DNA from: a virus | Direction: 5' to 3' (one strand) | Virus record (IMG/VR): IMGVR_UViG_3300032820_000091 | Span: 1-27,113 of that record | Length of the DNA: 27,113 nt | Shown: positions 22,926 through 27,113 of the stretch, piece by piece | Layout of the letters: every line of letters starts with the position of its first letter | How positions within the stretch are numbered: position 1 is the stretch's first letter | Translations under genes and position numbers: made by a program | Notes under the pieces: model-generated | The model's database searches: none | What the model was told of the DNA's origin: nothing | Seen by the model: the letters and a program-made list of their open reading frames with translations, nothing else

Positions 22926-23165
22926 CTAAAATGTTCCACCGTCTATATTTGTAGACGTAATCCATTTATCTGTCGCAGCGTCATAGACAAGCATGCCATC
23001 ATCAGTTTCCGTTATGTTAACGTCTCCTAATTCATTTAGAGATTTACTTGAAATATTGATGTTTGCAGTATTTCCTACTGCGAGTTGTTTTGCACGAATG
23101 TTTCCTGCTCCTGAAACAGTTCCACCAATCGTTGCAACTCTTGATAATGTTCCTTTAATTGCCAT
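22926..23165 (-). CDS. Short fibre-associated protein with GGTF C-terminus
   Basis: A 79-residue protein. MAIKGTLSRVATIGGTVSGAGNIRAKQLAVGNTANI is followed by LNELGDVNITETDDGMLVYDAATDKWIT, the common LxDVDxxxxxDGxxLVYDxxxxKW module of phage fibre proteins, and the C-terminus NIDGGTF. It is 2 nt after the BppU-like gene with GAGG before the ATG, so the two are translationally linked. Confidence 0.82.
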   Translation of the reverse strand: MAIKGTLSRVATIGGTVSGAGNIRAKQLAVGNTANINISSKSLNELGDVNITETDDGMLVYDAATDKWITSTNIDGGTF

Positions 23166-23167
23166 GA

Positions 23168-23503
23168 TTACCTCGTTACGCCCGGCGTTATAATTGCTTG
23201 TCCTTCTACTACTCTCGTAGTGACAGATGTATTCGTGTCTGTTATATTTAGATCGTAAACGTATCTGCCATCTGCCAAGGCCGAAGTTTGCGTATCGGTC
23301 AAGGATAAAGTCACCTGACCACCTACTCCACTTAATGCAGTGGTGAAAGTTGAAGATACAGCTGTTGATGCATAAGTTTTTCTTATTTGTGCCGCAGCCG
23401 TATAACCTGTTAAATCTTGCACATTACCACTGGCATCAGTTACATCTACTGTAATAGTGTAATCTGTTCCTTGGTCTATGAATAAGTTTGCTATAATTGC
23501 CAT
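23168..23503 (-). CDS. Small beta-sandwich protein, BppU N-terminal-like
   Basis: A 111-residue protein. FIDQGTDYTITVDVTDASGNVQDLTGYTAAAQIRKTYASTAVSSTFTT followed by GQVTLSLTDTQTSALADGRYVYDLNITDT and VVEGQAIITPGVTR is the pattern of the small Ig-like domain seen at the N-terminus of phage baseplate upper protein and as free-standing proteins in marine T4-like phages. It probably attaches to or decorates the baseplate or fibres. There is no Shine-Dalgarno sequence; a CATAAATA box lies exactly 5 nt before the ATG. Confidence 0.82.
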   Translation of the reverse strand: MAIIANLFIDQGTDYTITVDVTDASGNVQDLTGYTAAAQIRKTYASTAVSSTFTTALSGVGGQVTLSLTDTQTSALADGRYVYDLNITDTNTSVTTRVVEGQAIITPGVTR

Positions 23504-23508
23504 ACAAC

Positions 23509-23516
23509 TATTTATG
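23509..23516 (-). promoter_or_regulatory. Late-promoter-like box CATAAATA, 5 nt before ATG
   Basis: One mismatch to TATAAATA on the minus strand. Predicted +1 falls on the ATG at 23503. It lies in the 18-nt gap after the repeat-protein gene. Confidence 0.5.
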
Positions 23517-23521
23517 CAACT

Positions 23522-24349
23522 TTAATTCTGATACTGGGCTGTTGGGACTGCTTGATGTATTTTCTTAGGTGTAGTATTATCTTTATTAACAAAAATCTCT
23601 TGTGCCTTAACTACTGCACCACTTTGTTGATGGAGAAATACACCTTTAACTTTTGCAAGAGGCCCGATTGCTCTAGTTGCAATATAAGGAACCTGATAGG
23701 TGAATGGATTCCTGTAAGCATAACCTGTTTGGTATATATTTTGATAAATGAAGGGTTGTCTTGCATTAGCAATATAAGGTTGTTGTGCATTCACTGGATT
23801 CCTGTATGTGCCAGGCTGTCTATGTTGATATGTAAATGGATTCCGTCCTTGAGTTGCATAAGTCTGAGGTTGTCTATGTTGATAACTAGACGGTTGTCTT
23901 GCCTGTGCAATATATGGATAAGGGTTCTGTGCATTAGACGGTTGTCTTGCCTGTGCAATATAGGGATAAGGTTGTTGTGTATTGGCTGTGTTTTGTGCGC
24001 TTGCTATATATGGATATGCATTTTGCCTAGCTGCAATATATGGGTTCTGTGCATTAGCAATATAAGGTGTCTGAGAACTTGCTGGAACTCTTCCAGTATG
24101 TTGATATGTAAATGGAGACTGTGCATTCGCGATGGAAGGTGTCTGTGCATTCACTGGACTCCTATATGCATAGGGTGTTTGACCTTGAGTTGCATAAGTT
24201 GAAGGGACTTGATGTTGATAAGTGGTAGGTGTTTGACCTTGACGTGCATAAGTAGACGGTTGCTGGAAAGCATAAGTTGACGGCTGCTGTGTAGATGCCG
24301 CAGCTTGTGCAATGTAAGGAAATGGCCATGGTTGTTGTTGATTTGGCAT
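23522..24349 (-). CDS. Octapeptide-repeat protein, fibre-like (repeat only, second copy)
   Basis: A 275-residue protein. Residues 9-226 hold about 24 units of the same types as in the 13957-16598 genes (QPSTYARQGQ, NPYIAARQ, NAYPYIASAQ, QPGTYRNPVNAQ). The N-terminus MPNQQQPWPFPYIAQ is Gln/Pro rich. The C-terminal 49 residues (AKVKGVFLHQQSGAVVKAQEIFVNKDN) are a short beta module resembling the N-terminal Trp module of the 14991-16598 protein. It lies 11 nt after the second Hint-bearing gene, and AAGGGAT precedes the ATG. No catalytic motif. Confidence 0.88.
   Translation of the reverse strand: MPNQQQPWPFPYIAQAAASTQQPSTYAFQQPSTYARQGQTPTTYQHQVPSTYATQGQTPYAYRSPVNAQTPSIANAQSPFTYQHTGRVPASSQTPYIANAQNPYIAARQNAYPYIASAQNTANTQQPYPYIAQARQPSNAQNPYPYIAQARQPSSYQHRQPQTYATQGRNPFTYQHRQPGTYRNPVNAQQPYIANARQPFIYQNIYQTGYAYRNPFTYQVPYIATRAIGPLAKVKGVFLHQQSGAVVKAQEIFVNKDNTTPKKIHQAVPTAQYQN
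23672..24325 (-). repeat. Octapeptide-coding repeat array 3
   Basis: About 24 coding units of 24-36 nt, a mixture of xPxTYxxR, PYIANxQ and NAYPYIAxAQ types, interleaved with short SNAQ or ASSQ spacers. Confidence 0.88.
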
Positions 24350-24360
24350 TATATCATCCC

Positions 24361-24807
24361 TTACTTATTATGAACCACATAATTGTTAACAACATATGTA
24401 TCATTCCCTGCTGGAGAATCAGTTACATCCAAATTATATACTATTATATTTTCAGTGGCAGAAGTTAATGTAGTAACTTCTTCATTACTAACAGTTCCAT
24501 CATTAGCAGTTTTAACAACAAAATCACCAATTGCTAATTGTGTTATTCCTAAACTAGGATGTGCTTCTGCAGCTGCAGTTACATCGATAGCTTTCCATCC
24601 AGCAGTTGTTAAGAATGGATGTGCTGGGATTGTTTGTATGTCACCGTTTATAGTATATAAAGTTCTGTCTCTTTGGTTTGTTGCAACTAATTCTATAACT
24701 TCATTGATTACACCATCTTGTCCAATAACTCTGTCACCAACAACCATACTTTCAATATTTTTAGTGGTATTGTTTTCTAAAAGAACTTGTGTGCCAGCTG
24801 GGAAACA
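24361..24807 (-). other. Hint domain region of the 24361-26121 protein
   Basis: It encodes residues 439-586; the catalytic Cys codon is at 24805-24807. No endonuclease insert. It shares the Cys1, HPxxTxxGW and VHN landmarks with the other Hint domain, but sequence identity between the two is low outside them. Confidence 0.85.
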
Positions 24808-26121
24808 AAAAGTGCTTACAAGCCAGCCTTGCACAAATGCATTATGTTTTGAATCCATAGCCAAATCAGGAAATCCTGCTTTTCTAAGTGTAGGAGTCCA
24901 AATCCAATTTAAATCACAAGTTGTTTGTCCATCCTCTTCTTTGTTCATACTTAATCTATGTGTGCAATCATATACACTAAGATGTGTTGTCACAGCATGA
25001 AAAGTATCCATGGCTGCACCACTGTCAGTTTCAGTATGTAAGTATCCACCATTACCTGAATGTGTTTCATTAGTTATCTTAGGATAAGTTGCATCACTTA
25101 TCCACGCAGCTGAATCAGCAAATTTACTCGAACCAACAATCACCTGTGTGGCAATTGTTTTGAACGAAGTGTCTAAATCCACATTTCCAGTTTCATCGTG
25201 AAAAGTATGCACAAGCATTTGATCAAAACTATCGTTTCCTCGTTTTATTTGCCATAAGATTGTTTGCTGTGCTGTTGCACCACTACCACTTATCGTCACG
25301 GCGAGTCGATAAACTAATTCTGCATAAGCATTTACCATGTAACCATTACCTGATGATTTCCAATCCAATGTGGCCATATCCACTGCTGTTGTTGTATTGT
25401 CAGTGTCAAGCACACTGTTAGAAGTAGTGTTTTGATTTGAATATGGTGATTGATATATCGCAGGATTTCTTTCATTTCCAATTAAAGGTGTCCGTGCATT
25501 TGCAATGTAAGGATATGCATTCTGTCTATTTGCAATTATTGGTGACTGTGCATTAGCAATGTAAGGATAAGGTGCTCGTCCAATAAGTGGATTTCTATAG
25601 GTAGTTGGTGTCCTATGTTGATAAGTGCTAGGTTGTCTTGCCTGTCCAATATATGGATAAGGATTTTGATATATGTTAGGTTGTCTATTACTATAGGTAG
25701 ATGGTTGTCTATTCTGATAAGTGGTTGGTGTTTGTCCTTGTCTTGCATAAGTTGTAGGATGTTGATAAGTAACAATTGCTTGTGCCTGTCTTGCATAAGT
25801 GAAAGGATGTTGATAAATAGCAGGTGTTCGACCTTGACGTGCATAAGTGAACGGTGCTTGTGCGTTTGCTATAAATGGTGTTTGACCATTTGCAATATAT
25901 GGATAAGGTTGTTGCGCGTTTGCAATTGTTGGAGTCTGACTACTTACAGGACTTCTATAGGTAAACGGATTCCTATTTGCGTAAGTAAATGGATTTTGTG
26001 AGTTCGCAGGTTGTCTAGCAGGGACTTGTCCCGATACTGGTTGTTGTGCGTTTGCTGGAACCCTTGCAGTGTATTGTTGCTGAAAGGTTGTCCCAGTGTT
26101 TATGTATATATCATCTGCCAT
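24361..26121 (-). CDS. Octapeptide-repeat protein with unknown middle domain and C-terminal Hint domain
   Basis: A 586-residue protein. Residues 18-225 are about 24 repeats (NPFTYANR, TPTIANAQ, QPYPYIANGQ, TPTTYQNR). Residues 226-437 form a folded, non-repetitive domain I do not recognise (LDWKSSGNGYMVNAYAELVYRLAVTISG; SFDQMLVHTFHDETGNVDL; CTHRLSMNKEEDGQTTCDLNWIWTPTLRKAGF). Residues 439-586 are a Hint domain: Cys439 in CFPAGTQVLLENN, a VVGDRVIGQDG turn, the block-B histidine in IPAHPFLTTAGW, and terminal NNYVVHN followed only by Lys. No Cys/Ser/Thr follows HN, so cleavage rather than splicing is expected. The ribosome binding site is poor. It sits 12 nt after the partial gene upstream. Confidence 0.88.
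   Translation of the reverse strand: MADDIYINTGTTFQQQYTARVPANAQQPVSGQVPARQPANSQNPFTYANRNPFTYRSPVSSQTPTIANAQQPYPYIANGQTPFIANAQAPFTYARQGRTPAIYQHPFTYARQAQAIVTYQHPTTYARQGQTPTTYQNRQPSTYSNRQPNIYQNPYPYIGQARQPSTYQHRTPTTYRNPLIGRAPYPYIANAQSPIIANRQNAYPYIANARTPLIGNERNPAIYQSPYSNQNTTSNSVLDTDNTTTAVDMATLDWKSSGNGYMVNAYAELVYRLAVTISGSGATAQQTILWQIKRGNDSFDQMLVHTFHDETGNVDLDTSFKTIATQVIVGSSKFADSAAWISDATYPKITNETHSGNGGYLHTETDSGAAMDTFHAVTTHLSVYDCTHRLSMNKEEDGQTTCDLNWIWTPTLRKAGFPDLAMDSKHNAFVQGWLVSTFCFPAGTQVLLENNTTKNIESMVVGDRVIGQDGVINEVIELVATNQRDRTLYTINGDIQTIPAHPFLTTAGWKAIDVTAAAEAHPSLGITQLAIGDFVVKTANDGTVSNEEVTTLTSATENIIVYNLDVTDSPAGNDTYVVNNYVVHNK
25440..26070 (-). repeat. Octapeptide-coding repeat array 4
   Basis: About 24 coding units of 18-36 nt. 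Near 25730-25850 the units shorten to the 7-residue and 9-residue variants QHPFTYARQ and QHPTTYARQGQ. Confidence 0.88.
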
Positions 26122-26133
26122 GAGTATGCCATA

Positions 26134-27113
26134 TTAAATTACGAACCATAGGTGACCTATTGCAGTTGAACCAACTGAGCCTGGCGCAGAACTAACTGTC
26201 TCGTAATCTAATTCGACATCATCAACAAGAATTTTTATACCATCGGATGTGTTTACAGAAAGAGCTGCTGCTCCTGAGGTAGCACCGCCTGCTAATCCCA
26301 CTCCTGCTGTGACCGCTGTAATGTCTCCAGCACCTGCTGCTGAGAAATTTAAGAAGTGACTTCCACCATCATCACCTGTTTCTGTGACAGTTAAGTTAGT
26401 GTGTGTTCCACCAGTAATCATGTCTGCTATAGCATCTTTTGTATCTTCTGCTGACCAAACATTCGATGCAGCTGAATTAGACCATGCACTTCCACTCCAT
26501 GCAAGAACATCTCCTGCTGTTTTGCCTGAATTTGTAACATCACTTAAAACATCTATACTATGATCAGTAATATCCGTTACTTTACCAGTTAAGACCGCAT
26601 TTGTTCCATCAGTTCCATTTTCTAATATTTTACTGGAACCATTGCTAGCATAAACATCACCAATAAGCTTTGGTGAAGTTACAGAAGTTCCCGCGGCAAG
26701 TGTAGTGAATCCTGTTCCAGCTCCACCAGTAATAGTTGCAGTTCCGTCTGAGAAAGCAGTAGAGGTAAGTGAGGTAAATCCTGTTGCAGTAGTATCACTA
26801 AGCACAATACCATCAACAGCTGTTCTTAAAATAGGTGCTTGAATATGATTACCTGCTGAAGTTTCTAAATGTCCGTCAAGGTATGTGCGTCCGTCAAGTT
26901 GAATATCAAAGTTGTTTTGAAGGACAGTAGTTTTAGTTGCTCCGACACCATTTAGAATAACACCACTGTCATTCGTATTATAAATGGTCTTAGCAGTTGT
27001 TTCAGTAAAATAACCAATTGAACCAGCTCCACTCGATACAGTTCCTAAGTAAGAACCAGTAAACGAATAGATTGTGACTTTATCACCACTGGTAGCTGTT
27101 GCATTAAGTGTTA
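26134..27113 (-). CDS. Fibre-like structural protein, N-terminus cut off by window edge
   Basis: The frame is open from the window edge to the stop at 26134, at least 326 residues. A GTG at 26805 is internal, since coding sequence continues upstream (TSGDKVTIYSFTGSYLGTVSSGAGSIGYFTE, TIYNTNDSGVILNGVG, LQNNFDIQLDGRTYLDGHLETSAGNHIQAPILRTAVDGIVLSDTT). The C-terminal half has ITDHSIDVLSDVTNSGKTAGDVLAWSGSAWSN, a TKDAIADMITGGTHTNLTV motif and AVTAGVGLAGGATSGAAALSV, all common in phage fibre proteins. The end SAPGSVGSTAIGHLWFVI resembles the end of the 685-residue fibre protein. Probably a large virion fibre. Confidence 0.85.
   Translation of the reverse strand, partial: TLNATATSGDKVTIYSFTGSYLGTVSSGAGSIGYFTETTAKTIYNTNDSGVILNGVGATKTTVLQNNFDIQLDGRTYLDGHLETSAGNHIQAPILRTAVDGIVLSDTTATGFTSLTSTAFSDGTATITGGAGTGFTTLAAGTSVTSPKLIGDVYASNGSSKILENGTDGTNAVLTGKVTDITDHSIDVLSDVTNSGKTAGDVLAWSGSAWSNSAASNVWSAEDTKDAIADMITGGTHTNLTVTETGDDGGSHFLNFSAAGAGDITAVTAGVGLAGGATSGAAALSVNTSDGIKILVDDVELDYETVSSAPGSVGSTAIGHLWFVI

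Noticed and set aside
23552-24202. Cys/Ile/Leu/Ser-rich open frame on the plus strand opposite a repeat gene
   Set aside because: Reverse complement of the repeat array; similar frames appear opposite every array because the repeats lack certain codons. No ribosome binding site or domain.
26134-26805. Complete 223-codon gene starting at GTG 26805
   Set aside because: The frame continues without a stop to the window edge with fibre-like sequence, so the GTG is internal and the gene is partial.

Overview
The window is part of the late (virion) region of a T4-like myovirus, almost certainly marine. Every gene lies on the minus strand, so the transcriptional order runs from high to low coordinates. 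The strongest identification is the intact T4 late-gene order gp13, gp14, gp15, gp16, gp17, gp18, gp19, gp20 between 8344 and 1 (neck, tail terminator, small and large terminase, sheath, tube, portal). The AT-rich composition, 2OG-Fe(II) oxygenases and fibre-module style recall marine cyanophage and SAR11-type T4-like phages. No photosynthesis gene is present to settle the host, so the host is left open.

Layout in transcription order: (1) 27113-16646, a fibre/adhesin cluster of short beta-rich modular proteins, several sharing C-terminal domains or a C-terminal GGTF motif. (2) Flanking and embedded in this cluster, two copies of a two-gene cassette, each a long octapeptide-repeat protein ending in a Hint (hedgehog/intein-type) domain followed by a repeat-only protein: 26121-23522 and 16598-13957. 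(3) 13954-8669, an accessory block: a small DUF6356-like membrane protein, a probable glycosyltransferase fused to an unusual N-terminal half, a LolD-like ABC ATPase with a degenerate signature motif, a possible fibre-assembly protein, and two 2OG-Fe(II) oxygenases around a DUF6065-like protein. (4) A small membrane/coiled-coil protein and then the T4 morphogenesis genes gp13 to gp20.

Transcription appears to be driven by T4-type late promoters (TATAAATA and near variants), all on the minus strand. Four have ordinary leaders (upstream of gp18, gp13, the 84-residue fibre gene and the 506-residue fibre gene). Four others sit exactly 5 nt before an ATG with no Shine-Dalgarno sequence, a geometry that would start the transcript on the A of the start codon and so give leaderless mRNAs. 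Two factor-independent terminator candidates divide the fibre cluster.

The most unusual content is the duplicated repeat-plus-Hint cassette, with a period near eight residues and an xPxTYxxR or xPYIANxQ pattern, perfect DNA repeats of 63 and 44 nt between neighbouring genes, and apparently autoprocessing C-termini. The degenerate ABC ATPase and the leaderless late promoters follow. No tRNA, CRISPR array, insertion sequence, integrase or reverse transcriptase was seen, and no gene-free stretch exceeds 300 nt; the longest gap is 160 nt (22766-22925), and it holds a structured leader.
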